This document shows positions 1 to 8,036 of a DNA stretch of 60,210 nucleotides, piece by piece. The DNA comes from Synechococcus sp. AG-670-F04 (GTDB taxonomy: Bacteria > Cyanobacteriota > Cyanobacteriia > PCC-6307 > Cyanobiaceae). Position 1 is the first letter of the stretch. Each line of letters begins with the position of its first letter. A program made the translations under genes and the position numbers. The stretch is taken from the NCBI GenBank assembly GCA_003211515.1, contig QCSN01000010.1:1-60210 (forward strand), in the 5' to 3' direction. The notes under the pieces are model-generated. The model was not told where the DNA came from, ran no database searches, and was given only the letters and a program-made list of their open reading frames with translations.

Positions 1-196
1 GAGGCGTTGATGGTGAAACCACATCTGAACACCATCGAATGAACAACATCGAAAGGAACCGATCCCAAGACTGATCACCAACAACGGCGATCACGACGCC
101 AACGGAAACGAACGGCTCCAGCATCAGGCAGGTGTTTCAACTGATCGACACCCAACCTGTCGTGGTCTATGACGAAAACACTGGTAGAGATTTGCA

Positions 197-343
197 ATGG
201 CACGGGAGAAAAAGATCAACTCCGCAGGCCGGCAGGAGGAGCTGATCACCAGCCTGATCGGCCTCGCTGCAATCCTTGTGGCAACAGCGATCTGGTGGAG
301 TCTGGCGCCACAGTGGCTCACAAGCACCTGGCAGACTTTCTAG
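197..343 (+). CDS. Small single-TM membrane protein, 48 aa
   Basis: An ATG frame of 48 codons starts with a charged stretch (MAREKKINSAGRQEEL). It is followed by one hydrophobic helix of about 20 residues ending in a Trp pair, then a short Trp-rich tail. This is the usual build of the tiny single-pass membrane proteins found throughout marine picocyanobacteria. It begins five bases after a GAGA-rich stretch and ends with TAG. The function is unknown. The composition argues for a real gene; no relative could be checked. Confidence 0.55.
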   Translation: MAREKKINSAGRQEELITSLIGLAAILVATAIWWSLAPQWLTSTWQTF

Positions 344-472
344 GTCGGATTGAGGCCCAACAACAGGACACCCGATCTAACTCAAAAGAGACGACGTCTT
401 GGTTGAAACGATCGCCCCGTCAATTCGTGGTGGTTCAACAACAAAAGTGAAGCAGGCGAGGCAATCAACAGG

Positions 473-496
473 TCTGGGGTGACGGAACACCCCAGA
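473..496. terminator. Palindromic hairpin between small genes
   Basis: A 24-base inverted repeat (TCTGGGGTG ... CACCCCAGA, short loop) lies 50 bases downstream of the minus-strand zinc-ribbon gene. It could end transcription from either side, although no long T-run follows on either strand. Confidence 0.4.
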
Positions 497-545
497 TCTG
501 GATGGCGGACCTCCATCACTGGGCCTGAAACAAGACCGGAACTTT

Positions 546-722
546 TTAGTGATCCGGGATCGATGCTTCCGCACGGAGCATGCACCATGCTTCAAGCTCC
601 GTTGGCTGGCCACAACTCGGGCAATCCCTGCCCCTGGCTTGAACCTGGGCGAAGGGAATCCAACGGGAATTGTCGCGCCCCTCAAAGCCGCAATGCCGGC
701 AGTGAATGCGGTATTCAGCCAT
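546..722 (-). CDS. Small zinc-ribbon protein, 58 aa
   Basis: The minus-strand frame starts at an ATG (MAEYRIHCRHCGFEG). It carries two CxxC pairs, Cys8/Cys11 and Cys34/Cys37, spaced as in a rubredoxin-like zinc ribbon, so it most likely binds one zinc ion. The linker is polar and the protein is otherwise all cytosolic in character. The start lies three bases after the stop of the next upstream minus-strand frame (726-887), suggesting translational coupling. The hairpin at 473-496 follows it. Its partner or role cannot be told from the sequence. Confidence 0.6.
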   Translation of the reverse strand: MAEYRIHCRHCGFEGRDNSRWIPFAQVQARGRDCPSCGQPTELEAWCMLRAEASIPDH

Positions 723-725
723 GGC

Positions 726-887
726 TCAGGACGGTGAAGCTTCCTGACGTTTCACGGCGTCATGGGCCTGACGAAGGCCATGCACCATGAAGCAGTACGA
801 CGCGTTGCAGACCAGGTAACGACCGTTGCCGACAGCATCAATGCTTGAACCTCGGGACGTTGCATAAATCCTGCTTCTGAACGCCAT
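726..887 (-). CDS. Hypothetical protein, 53 aa
   Basis: This short minus-strand ATG frame ends three bases before the zinc-ribbon gene. The central part (DAVGNGRYLVCNASYCF, then a His/Arg/Gln-rich helix) looks protein-like. A longer frame on the same strand (752-1021) overlaps it and looks less natural. I do not recognise a family. The adjacency suggests a two-gene unit with 546-722. Confidence 0.35.
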   Translation of the reverse strand: MAFRSRIYATSRGSSIDAVGNGRYLVCNASYCFMVHGLRQAHDAVKRQEASPS

Positions 888-1215
888 GCCCACTCCGTGA
901 TGATTCCCTCACTCTTGTTGTCTGGCAACACGAATGCAATCGGTGTTAAGGCGCATTGTTTTCCCTGCTGAAACGAATAAGCCTCATCCTGGTCGCCTGC
1001 CTTATGCATCTGACCAAACAAGACGTCTCAACCCGCCAAGATCAAATCATCAAGGTTGTCCACAAAACAAAGACATTCAAAAAAGAGGTGAAGCCACCCA
1101 GAAAGGAACAGCTTCCCTCTTCAATTAGGCTTAAAAAAGAGACATCATTTCCAGAGAGCTTGAGCACCCTGGATGATGGAACAAAAAATATTCAACCAGC
1201 CATCAATGCAAGGCA
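888..1215. other. Gap without a convincing gene
   Basis: Only weak overlapping frames are present, among them a Lys-rich plus-strand frame from 956 with a hydrophobic start. I see no RBS or motif that would make any of them credible. Confidence 0.4.
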
Positions 1216-1359
1216 TCAGTAATCATGGCTGCGCTTCAGCGGGACATCCCGATAGGGCTGCATGCCTATCGGAGGTGGAACATGGCGTTTTTCCTCAACA
1301 TCCACGGCCCCCATGGCATGGGCAAAAGCATCACCGAACCATTTGAACAGAACTTTCAT
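1216..1359 (-). CDS. Small conserved-looking protein, 47 aa, strong RBS
   Basis: The minus-strand frame begins MKVLFKWFGDAFAHAMG and ends in a Pro- and Arg-rich tail with PPPIGMQPYRDVPLKR. The ATG is preceded by AGGAGGAA at ideal spacing, one of the strongest ribosome binding sites in this part of the window. No transmembrane helix or cysteine motif is present; the N-terminus is amphipathic. Function is unknown. The RBS and composition make this a confident small gene. Confidence 0.65.
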   Translation of the reverse strand: MKVLFKWFGDAFAHAMGAVDVEEKRHVPPPIGMQPYRDVPLKRSHDY

Positions 1360-1854
1360 TGTTCCTCCTGTGGTCTTACCTCTGTCTTACTGCTGAACAC
1401 AGCATCTGTAACTAGGTACTTAACCACAATCAGGCACTGAACCACAGCATGAAGAACATGAAGGAGCAGTGAACCTGTCCCCAAATAGGGGTAGAAGCAT
1501 CATGCTGATCAAGCCAACATGAAACATACAGACGCATTCAACATGAAGCTTCAGCTTGCCAATGCCCAACCGATGGGAAGTCTGATTGTTGAGGGAAACC
1601 ATCAACCCTTTCGTGCCCTTGCATGCGCTTTACGGCCTTCCCAGGTGCGCATCGGACGCCGTTGATCGGGCCACTGCAGATAGACACACCCAACAATTTC
1701 ATGGGTTGGTGCACCGGAATCACACCGACGGACGCTGTCCAAAAAAGGGCTGCAGGACTCACCTCCTCACCACAGAGCCCGTCGCTGTCCCCGAATGGGG
1801 GTAGTGGCCCAAAGGGTCTTTGAATTTTGATCCCGTCAGTCTTTTCAATCTCCG
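1360..1854. other. Gap with a short direct repeat
   Basis: No gene is supported. Two near-identical G/C palindromes of the form CTGTCCCCrAATrGGGG occur near 1472 and 1786, the second about 60 bases before cp12. They may be small regulatory hairpins. Confidence 0.35.
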
Positions 1855-2073
1855 ATGCAAAACATCGAAGCTCACATCGCCAAGGATCGTGAGGAGCTGG
1901 CGAAAGCGGAGGCATCAGGAGACCAGGCCAAGGTGCGCCACTACAGCAGCGAGCTGGAAGCGCTGGAGACCTACCGCAGCCAACACCCTGGTGAACACAA
2001 GGACCCGACCACACTGGAGGTGCATTGCAATTTGAACCCCGAGGCACCGGAATGCCTCGTCTATGACGACTGA
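1855..2073 (+). CDS. cp12: CP12 Calvin-cycle regulator
   Basis: This 72-residue acidic, helical and largely disordered protein ends in the CP12 signature CNLNPEAPECLVYDD. The two C-terminal cysteines form the redox switch known to bind GAPDH. In the dark, oxidised CP12 bridges GAPDH and phosphoribulokinase into an inactive complex, which couples carbon fixation to light. The N-terminal cysteine pair of the long plant form is absent, as in some cyanobacterial versions; the N-terminal half (AHIAKDREELAKAEASGD) is helical and charged. The stop overlaps the first codons of the following regulator by 11 bases, so the two could be co-transcribed, although the regulator may really start further downstream. 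Confidence 0.9.
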   Translation: MQNIEAHIAKDREELAKAEASGDQAKVRHYSSELEALETYRSQHPGEHKDPTTLEVHCNLNPEAPECLVYDD

Positions 2074-2821
2074 TAACGGGGTCCGCGATCGCCTGCAGCC
2101 TCTGGCGAGGATGTTGAAAGGGGCGAAAAGCACCATCGATCTGACGCCGTACCTTCAAGGCCAGACAAGATCCGGCGGTGAAGAGCCTCTCCTCTCAGTT
2201 GCCTTTACTGGACGCATTGCTCTGGCCATGAAAGGCCGGTTCTTCCTGAGATGTTTCTGCGAAAGTTTCAGCGAAAACACCCGCATTGGTTGTGCCGTAA
2301 CAGATGAACAATCCTGTCTGAACTACATCCAGAGGAACCGCTTCGACTTGCTTCTATGCACCGACCTCCTCGAGAAGGGAAATGGATTCGAACTAGCCCG
2401 CAAAGCACGGAAGCATCAATCGGATCTCAAAGTGGTGATGCTTGCCCTGAGCGATGCCATTCCCGTTGAGCACAGCAATGCGCCCTGGCTTGAGGCTGTC
2501 GTTGCAGAAGCAGACATTATTGAAGATCGCAAACCCCTTGAAGCTGCAGTGATGGCAGTGATGGGGAATCACTCCTATCGCAGCCCATCGTTGCGATCAG
2601 ATGAGCTGCCCTACCTGAGCTGCCCGCGATTGACGCCAAGGGAATATGAAGTTCTCGATCGTCTGGCCCGTGGCATGTCTGACAAAGAAATTTCAGAAGA
2701 TCTTGTGGTGAGCGAACAAACTGCACGCACTTACACCAAACGATTGCTGCGCACACTAGAGGTCAACAACCGCGTGCAGGCAGTTCTGAAGGGGATGCGT
2801 TGCGGCATGGTTCAGATTTAA
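2063..2821 (+). CDS. LuxR/NarL-type two-domain regulator
   Basis: This is a 252-residue protein. Residues about 50-165 resemble a response-regulator receiver fold (hydrophobic strands such as FDLLLCTDLL and LKVVMLAL). The last 65 residues form a LuxR helix-turn-helix beginning LTPREYEVLDRLARGMSDKEIS and continuing to TARTYTKRLLRTLEVNNR. A typical acidic phosphorylation pocket is not obvious, so it may act as an atypical receiver. It has the same layout as the regulator at 5910 that the integrated element disrupts, so this intact paralogue could partly cover for it. The true start could be internal, for example near 2228, because the first 55 residues are not family-like and overlap cp12. Confidence 0.8.
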   Translation: MTTDNGVRDRLQPLARMLKGAKSTIDLTPYLQGQTRSGGEEPLLSVAFTGRIALAMKGRFFLRCFCESFSENTRIGCAVTDEQSCLNYIQRNRFDLLLCTDLLEKGNGFELARKARKHQSDLKVVMLALSDAIPVEHSNAPWLEAVVAEADIIEDRKPLEAAVMAVMGNHSYRSPSLRSDELPYLSCPRLTPREYEVLDRLARGMSDKEISEDLVVSEQTARTYTKRLLRTLEVNNRVQAVLKGMRCGMVQI

Positions 2822-2973
2822 ACAGCAACAACAGAAGCCTGGGCTGATGTTGATCGAGGAGAAATCCGGAAGAGGGATACTTTGGCAACGTCAGCATCAG
2901 AAAGAACAACGACAAACATCAATCAATCACCAGTCAAACTCCCATTAAACAGGTATGACCAGAGGGAATACAT

Positions 2974-3165
2974 TCAACGGTCAATGGATGCCTGTTGATT
3001 AAAAATGATATCGGGATGTCCTGGTTCAAGATGCGTTGTCATGCATGCCACAACGCAGGTGCCATCCTCTTCATCACACTCAACCAGGCAGGCCTGGTAG
3101 CTGCTGACAAGGTCCCAGAGCTCTTCAATCGATTGACAATCAAAGACATTTTTCAGCTGTTGCAT
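2974..3165 (-). CDS. Small Cys-containing acidic protein, 63 aa
   Basis: The minus-strand frame starts MQQLKNVFDCQSIEELWD, is acidic and has four cysteines plus a CMTTHLEPGHPD segment. The composition is protein-like and the start follows a purine-rich stretch (GGCGATGG). I do not recognise a family; cytosolic location is inferred from the lack of hydrophobic helices. Confidence 0.5.
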   Translation of the reverse strand: MQQLKNVFDCQSIEELWDLVSSYQACLVECDEEDGTCVVACMTTHLEPGHPDIIFNQQASIDR

Positions 3166-3434
3166 TTTTCCATCGCCAGAGGGAAAGGCTTACAACGGAA
3201 TGATTGTTCAGGCAAATTGCGGTAAATATCGGTTAAGTACCTAGGCATTAACGCAGTAGATCGCAACGCAGGAGGTAAGTACTCAGCGGGCATTGATGCA
3301 GGCGCGTAACAACACCCAGCTGATCACCGTGAAACTAAAACCAACTGGAGACGAGGCCCGCTGCCTGGAGGTCACTCGGTCTGGAGCCAAGCCAAAGCTG
3401 ATGGCTAAAGATAGGCCAACACAATCAAAGAGAA

Positions 3435-3683
3435 TCAGCAATAACGCCGATCCAGCTGACACATCTTCTGGTTTGCAAACCACGCTTGCCAGGTTGGCTC
3501 AGGCTGCCTGTACAAAAACTTCAATGGCCAGAGAGTGAGATCAAGAGCAATCTTGAAAACAACCCTTTGAATCCAGGACGACAACCGCAGCAGGAGTTCA
3601 GCCACCGGGACATGACAGCTGTGTTCAGGTTGCATCAAACCAGACTCAACAGCATCAGTAAAACCTCTTATCGACGAAGCCAT
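3435..3683 (-). CDS. Hypothetical protein, 82 aa, uncertain
   Basis: This minus-strand frame contains an amphipathic or hydrophobic centre (LLLRLSSWIQRVVFKIALDL) and a Trp/Tyr-rich tail. A plus-strand frame of similar length (3293-3538) overlaps it. Neither has an unmistakable RBS or motif, so at most one is real. The minus frame has the more natural composition. Confidence 0.3.
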   Translation of the reverse strand: MASSIRGFTDAVESGLMQPEHSCHVPVAELLLRLSSWIQRVVFKIALDLTLWPLKFLYRQPEPTWQAWFANQKMCQLDRRYC

Positions 3684-3755
3684 TGTTTGGATCCAGACAC
3701 AACTTCAAGCCAAAAACACCACTTCCATCGGTATCACTCAAGGCTTCGATGGCTC

Positions 3756-4061
3756 TCACCCAGTTTGGTCTTGACGAACTCGCTTCACTGCCAGTCCTGC
3801 CTCGGTGGCGGTGACGGCAGCCAGGAGCAACAAACCAACCAACCCGATCAACTGATTTTGAGCTTCTGCGGCTTGATCAGCGCCCTGAGCCAGAAATGCG
3901 CCAGCGACGAACCATGCAACAGCAACGCCTGACGTCACCCAGTAGGCACGCCAGCGTCGCTGATAGAGATAGCCAGCCCCGAGGCCCGGCACCACGTTCA
4001 ACATCACGGCCACCCAGCCGGCGGAAACAGCCAGAACCTCATCTCGATTGGGTTGATGCAT
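3756..4061 (-). CDS. Small integral membrane protein, 101 aa
   Basis: The 101 residues begin MHQPNRDEVLAVSAGWVAV and hold three hydrophobic segments, near residues 12-32, 40-60 and 70-92. Between the first two is a GLGAGYLYQRRWRAYW motif, the G-x-G-x-x-Y-x-x-R layout common in small conserved cyanobacterial membrane proteins. No catalytic residues are visible. It stands alone, with a tandem repeat array just upstream of its start on the minus strand. Confidence 0.65.
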   Translation of the reverse strand: MHQPNRDEVLAVSAGWVAVMLNVVPGLGAGYLYQRRWRAYWVTSGVAVAWFVAGAFLAQGADQAAEAQNQLIGLVGLLLLAAVTATEAGLAVKRVRQDQTG

Positions 4062-4093
4062 CGGTCAGCAACAGCGACCTGCATCCTGACGAA

Positions 4094-4161
4094 TTGGCTG
4101 TGAGATCGGGTTGGCTGTGAGATCGGGTTGGCTGTGAGATCGGGTTGGCTGTGAGATCGGG
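4094..4161. repeat. 17-bp tandem repeat, four exact copies
   Basis: The unit TTGGCTGTGAGATCGGG occurs four times back to back with no substitution. It sits about 30 bases upstream of the minus-strand membrane protein gene at 3756-4061, so copy number could affect its promoter region. Confidence 0.95.
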
Positions 4162-4228
4162 TTTGTCTGCAGAGGAGCCGACAATGCATCGCCCCCGAAA
4201 GTTAGAAACCGTCGACTTCAAGGGTGAT

Positions 4229-4580
4229 TCAGCGGGGTTCGCCGTTGTCAATCTCTTCCACCACCGTTCGCCCATCACTGGAGGTCAGAATTTCCGTCTC
4301 CACCAGCGGAGGCTGACCATACATACTCCTGCCATCCTGGTTTCCCAGCATCAAACACAAACAGAAAACCGTCTGTCGTGCTTTTCAGGCAAGAACCACC
4401 ACCATCTGCCCTGGCATACATACACTTTGCAGCTCGGTAATTATTCAATCCACCATCAATGCGTTCCACGCGGATCCGGGCTGTATTTACAGCTCTCATG
4501 TTCGCTTTTGAACACTGCGCCACGGCAGCAGGCAACACAGTCAGACAGGCCAGCGATACACCAGCCAGCCTGGTGATAGC
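4229..4580 (-). pseudogene. Decayed small secreted protein gene
   Basis: Reading the minus strand, a signal-peptide-like stretch (LAGVSLACLTVLPAAVAQ) leads into a short mature protein with the segments RAAKCMYARADGGGSCL, GFLFVFDAGKPGWQE and, in a different frame, PLVETEILTSSDGRTVVEE followed by a stop at 4229-4231. The switch between frames near 4310-4325 needs a single-base indel. No ATG, GTG or TTG precedes the signal peptide in frame. Both defects point to a recently inactivated gene for an exported protein of roughly 110 residues. The frame analysis was done by hand. Confidence 0.55.
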
Positions 4581-5565
4581 AAAAGATGATCTGGGAATTC
4601 CAGTTTTTGCTGCTGATGCACGACTAGCTTGATTTGGACGACCTTATCATCAGACACCACTGAACGCCTTCGATCCGGATCAAATCCAACACTACAAACT
4701 GCAGACACTGCGCTAATTCACAGCAACGGCCAGAAGACAAATGGTCTTCAGATCAAGCTTCTCAAGCCACGACTGATCACCCGAGCGCCCCTGACTAAAC
4801 GCGAACAATCTCAACCCGAGATCAGAGCAGACGCTCAAGGCTGGGGCTGCGATCACAACAACCCTGACAACAACCTGGCGAAAGATGAACAGCCCTGCGA
4901 ACCGCACCCTGCTTCGCAAATAACAGGGGCTCCAGGTTGAAACCAAGCCTTGGGCATTGAGACGCAGCCTAAAAATCGAGGAACAGCCAGCTGCTAAGAA
5001 CGTTTGGATTTTTTTCAGAACGATGCTGAGCTGAACTGCACCAAAAAAGATGAGCTGATACAGACAAAGCAATCAAAAACAGAGCCAAGGATCAGGGCAA
5101 TTCCGAAAGGATACTCAGACAAAAGAAAGGAAACGAGTATCTATAAATTCGAAAAAAGCTCAGCCAAATTCCCATCCCATTTGAAGCATCTGTAAGCTAC
5201 CAAGACAATAACGAAAACCTCAAAATCACCGCATCTTTGACAACAGTAATCGAATTTTTAATGGGCTTGCGAGAAAACCTGGCCAACGAATCACTGCGGC
5301 TTGCTGACATCGATTCAGACCTTTGCGAGTGGAGTCCAACACAAGCCAAACACGCTCCTCGACGCCCAGATCGGACCGACTCGAACCCGGCGATCAGCGC
5401 CTCGCAGGAGCCCGAGATGGTTGATTCGTGGCAGCAACCCAACGCGTTGAAGGCAGCTGGAGCTGACGATTGGCCCATTCCTGCGTCAGCGCCTCCAGCA
5501 GCGTTGAGCGGTCACCGAACAGACGAATCACGACAGGATTGATTGAGAACTAGTCTCAACAAAGC
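4581..5565. other. Long gap; one weak minus-strand frame
   Basis: Nothing firm is visible over about 1 kb. A GTG-started minus-strand frame at 5394-5531 (begins VIRLFGDRSTLLEALTQEWA, 45 residues) looks protein-like but lacks a clear RBS. The rest is AT-rich with no motif. Confidence 0.4.
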
Positions 5566-5879
5566 ATGGCCACGAAGTTTATGCAAGTGATTCTCAATAG
5601 CGGTAATAAAGGTGGCTCTGCTCCGACGGCGCCTTTCATGGACCTCCCTCACATGGGGGATGTGCAATCGGATGAGCGTTGCCTGAATGGAGCAAGAGCA
5701 TGTTCCGTGCGATGCCCTCGGCCTACGCCCTGATTCTCGAGCAGGACAAGGCCCTGATCACCCAAACCGTTCTGGTGGGGGACGCTCAAGAAGCCTGGCG
5801 GCTTGGCAGAAAGCTCTACCCGGATCCGCTCCGTGGCGTGGTTTACCGCGACGTCAAACACACATCCTCTGATATGTAG
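5566..5879 (+). pseudogene. Frameshifted small protein gene
   Basis: An ATG frame from 5566 (MATKFMQVILNSGNKGG) reads into DLPHMGDVQSDE and then runs out of phase. Restoring one G near 5676 gives DEALPEWSKSMFRAMPSAYA and continues smoothly to QEAWRLGRKLYPDPLRGVV and the stop at 5879. Together the parts make one protein of about 104 residues. Either this is a single-base deletion in a real gene, or only the second part is translated from TTG at 5679 or ATG at 5700. It lies directly upstream of the interrupted LuxR gene in the same direction. Family unknown. Confidence 0.5.
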
Positions 5880-5909
5880 CGCTAAAACCCGGTCAGGGTG
5901 AGCTAAGTC

Positions 5910-6512
5910 ATGGAGCTAAGGCTCGATTCCCATTCCAACCGGGAGGCGATACACCAGGAACGGCGACTGCTGCATCGTCGTCGACTCGTGGTGGTCTTCG
6001 GAGACCGACTGACCCTCTGCTCGTTCTGTCTTGCCGAACCCATTCATTCCAGCCTGGTTGGGGCGGCAACCACTGAAGAGGAAGGGCTTGCTCTGGTACG
6101 CCGCACTGAACCGGATCTGTTGATCTGCAGTTCCTATCTTGAAACGGGCTACGGAATCAACCTGCTGAAGAGCGTGCGATCGGAGCTCCCCAGCTGTCAG
6201 CTTCTGATTGTGCTGGTGCGGGAAACCGAAGCTGTTGTCTGTGAGGCGATGCAGGCCTACGCAGATGGAGTGATCTTCAAATCCAGCCTGGGCACCGGGC
6301 GAGGTGACTTGATCTCTGCACTTCACACCATTGCTGATGGTGGTGTCTATTTCCCGGAGGAGATCCGTCGCTTAGCCTCAGCATCGAGGCCCAGTCCGCC
6401 TCTGCCGCCGTTGATCGAAGAGCTCACTCCGCGTGAACTTGAGGTGGTCACAGCCGTGGCCCGCGGCTTGAAAAACAATGCCATCGCCCAACAACTCGAT
6501 GTGATCAGCTAA
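5910..6512 (+). pseudogene. LuxR-type regulator, 5' fragment cut by element
   Basis: The 200 codons encode a receiver-like domain (residues about 25-150, with VVVFGDRLTLCSFCL and PDLLICSSYLETGYGINLL) and the first part of a LuxR helix-turn-helix (LTPRELEVVTAVARGLKNNAIAQQL). The frame then enters foreign sequence and stops after DVIS. The missing continuation, GVSMETVKTHVGNAMDKL, lies at 25131-25258. The truncated product would retain a receiver but lose the DNA-recognition helix, so it cannot bind DNA normally. It could still dimerise or titrate a signal. Precise excision of the intervening element would restore a regulator of about 240 residues. Confidence 0.9.
6492..6503. other. Left junction, putative att core
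   Basis: CAACTCGATGTG at this position matches CAAATCGGTGTG at 25127-25138 in 10 of 12 bases. These are the points where the LuxR reading frame breaks and resumes, so crossover should have occurred within them. Confidence 0.6.
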
Positions 6513-6563
6513 TCTGATCGAACCCAGGCCAGCACAGGCTTTAGGTCTCAGATCCGTTGGTTG

Positions 6564-6590
6564 CGTTAGTCATACAAGTAAGTCACACAG
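6564..6590. repeat. Left arm-type repeat
   Basis: These 27 bases starting CGTTAGTCATACA match 25049-25075 in 24 positions, in the same orientation. Each copy contains two spaced AGTCAyACA half-sites. They lie about 60 bases inside the element, as integrase arm-binding sites do. Confidence 0.65.
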
Positions 6591-6860
6591 CTGATGATCC
6601 CGGCGACAGGTGAGAAACATGTCAATTTTTCAAGTGTCACAATTCCCTGACAAACGGCAGGTGTCTCAACTCACTTCGAACGGAACCGTGCCGACCGGAT
6701 GACCCCGATCAACCCTGGCCCCGAATTTGAATCATGCTTCTTGTAGTTGCACTGTTTACGGCTAGATCCAGCATCTAACGGCCTAAGTATTTATACCAAT
6801 TCCGGGCTAGGCCGATCGAACAATGTTTTTGCTGCACGGATCCGGTCAAACCTGGCGAAA

Positions 6861-6895
6861 CCGGACACCCCCACCGGGGGTCGATTGTGTCCCGG
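6861..6895. repeat. Nested GC-rich inverted repeat
   Basis: Outer arms CCGGACAC and GTGTCCCGG (one bulge) enclose inner arms ACCCCC and GGGGGT. This would form a stable cruciform or RNA hairpin. There is no T-run, so it is not a simple terminator. Confidence 0.6.
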
Positions 6896-7079
6896 ACCTA
6901 GCGATATACGACATTCAAAATTTGGGGCAAAGAAATTTAGGTAGTTATTGGTAGAGAAAGTCCAGTAGTTCAAGAGTTTCATTTACAGGATCATCGTACA
7001 TATGGAATGGAGTCTTAACCAGAAAGAGAAAGTCCAAGTCTGTAAATAAGAATTCGTAAATTCATCGTGTTATTAAGAA

Positions 7080-7134
7080 TAGTAGTACGAGGGATCGAAC
7101 CTCGATGCATTGAAGTCTGCTCCGTTCCACCCTA
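7080..7134 (-). tRNA. tRNA 3'-half relic
   Basis: On the minus strand a perfect T-arm (CGAGG-TTCGATC-CCTCG) is followed by a seven-base acceptor strand TACTACT and a discriminator A, without CCA. Upstream is an anticodon-arm-like stretch containing GCAGACTTCAATGC. The 5' acceptor partner AGTAGTA is not found within tRNA distance and the anticodon stem does not close, so this is not a working tRNA. A 3'-half fragment is the usual trace of integration at a tRNA gene by this or an ancestral element. Confidence 0.4.
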
Positions 7135-7327
7135 CGAATGCAGATGCAGTCACCAGACACCAACAGATGAAGGGAAGCGGAAGAGCTCCGCTAACAAATC
7201 ATGGTTCAACAGATGTATTAAACCAACAAGCAAGTAAAGTTTGTACAACAAGAAAGCAAGAATTCCAAAACTTGCTAGTGCGCTTCGGATGCCTTAAGAA
7301 AGAAACTTAAGAAAGAGCGCAAATGAT

Positions 7328-7630
7328 CTATTCTGACTTGTTGTAAACGGATGCAGGAATCGCATCAACATCCAGGCTAGGCAGACTCAATCGAAGAGAT
7401 TCGAGAGCATCTGAAGCCTGTTGTGTCGGTTGAACACCAGAATCCATGCAAAGTTGGCGAATAACATTAAGAGTGGATGATTTAATTTCACCAGCTGCCA
7501 TTTCAGTTTTGAGTGCTTCTTTGGCAGCATTTACAAGCAAGCAATGTAGATCCGCAATTTCAGCAAGATCGGCACCTGTTGTTACTCTATTAACGTTTTT
7601 ACGTCTGGGCATAGTACTGATAATGTTCAA
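7328..7630 (-). CDS. Small terminase-like protein (T7 gp18 type)
   Basis: This 100-residue frame may start at residue 7 (MPRRKN, 7612). The core ADLHCLLVNAAKEALKTEM, then GEIKSSTLNVIRQLCMDSGV, followed by a Pro-rich LPSLDVDAIP tail has the layout I know from T7-family small terminases (DNA maturase A). In those, a helical LH..L...L...L segment precedes a GEA...LNVARQFLKDN segment. Such proteins recognise phage DNA ends and recruit the large terminase. The large subunit is absent from the window, which would fit a satellite that borrows a helper's motor and prohead. It is the last gene of the leftward cluster and overlaps its neighbour by about 30 bases. The family call rests on motif similarity only. 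Confidence 0.55.
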   Translation of the reverse strand: MNIISTMPRRKNVNRVTTGADLAEIADLHCLLVNAAKEALKTEMAAGEIKSSTLNVIRQLCMDSGVQPTQQASDALESLRLSLPSLDVDAIPASVYNKSE

Positions 7631-8009
7631 AAGAATTTGCTACAGCCTGATTCAAGTGTTCATCTGTCAAGAAAACGAGATCATCTTTGACTTCATTTTG
7701 GATCCGAAGAGCCAAGTCAAGAGACATTCCAGTTTTGAGTGAATTAAAGAGAACGTGACGCAGAGTATAAAGATCAACCCGTAGGCGTTTCTCTACTTCA
7801 CTTTGTGCTTTAGTCACACCCGCAGTAACAACTGTAAGGGAGCCTTCAGTACGTGGTTCTTCTTCATTACGAGAGCGCAGAAGTTCTAGAATCTTCTTTG
7901 CAGTAGCGTAGGATATGCCAACATAAACAGGTATTGTGACCTTTACGTTGTCATCTTCGTAACGATGGGAGGGTTTGATAGAAGTTTGATCAGTAACTTG
8001 AATAGTCAT
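7599..8009 (-). CDS. Element protein of unknown function, 136 aa
   Basis: The protein opens MTIQVTDQTSIKPSHRYED, has a beta-rich patch (VKVTIPVYVGISYATAKKIL) and then a mostly helical remainder with DLYTLRHVLFNSLKTG. It is neutral to slightly acidic and has no membrane segment or cysteine motif. It overlaps the terminase-like gene and belongs to the same unit. The upstream region carries TACACGTTA, also found before 13035, which could be a shared promoter piece. No family recognised. Confidence 0.7.
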   Translation of the reverse strand: MTIQVTDQTSIKPSHRYEDDNVKVTIPVYVGISYATAKKILELLRSRNEEEPRTEGSLTVVTAGVTKAQSEVEKRLRVDLYTLRHVLFNSLKTGMSLDLALRIQNEVKDDLVFLTDEHLNQAVANSFEHYQYYAQT

Positions 8010-8036
8010 TTCGTAAATAATAGTAACGTGTAAGTA

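Larger units (their letters stand above)
6591..7327. other. Non-coding left end of element
   Basis: No gene is supported in these 740 bases downstream of the last minus-strand gene. The stretch holds the structured inverted repeat at 6861-6895 and the tRNA 3'-half relic at 7080-7134. A packaging or integration-control site is a reasonable guess for such a structured terminal region. Confidence 0.5.

Noticed and set aside
1538-2158. 206-codon minus-strand frame opposite cp12
   Set aside because: It is the antisense shadow of cp12 and the start of the LuxR gene; cp12 has a diagnostic motif.
7080-7134. Functional suppressor tRNA
   Set aside because: The 5' acceptor strand is absent and the anticodon stem cannot close; kept only as a relic.
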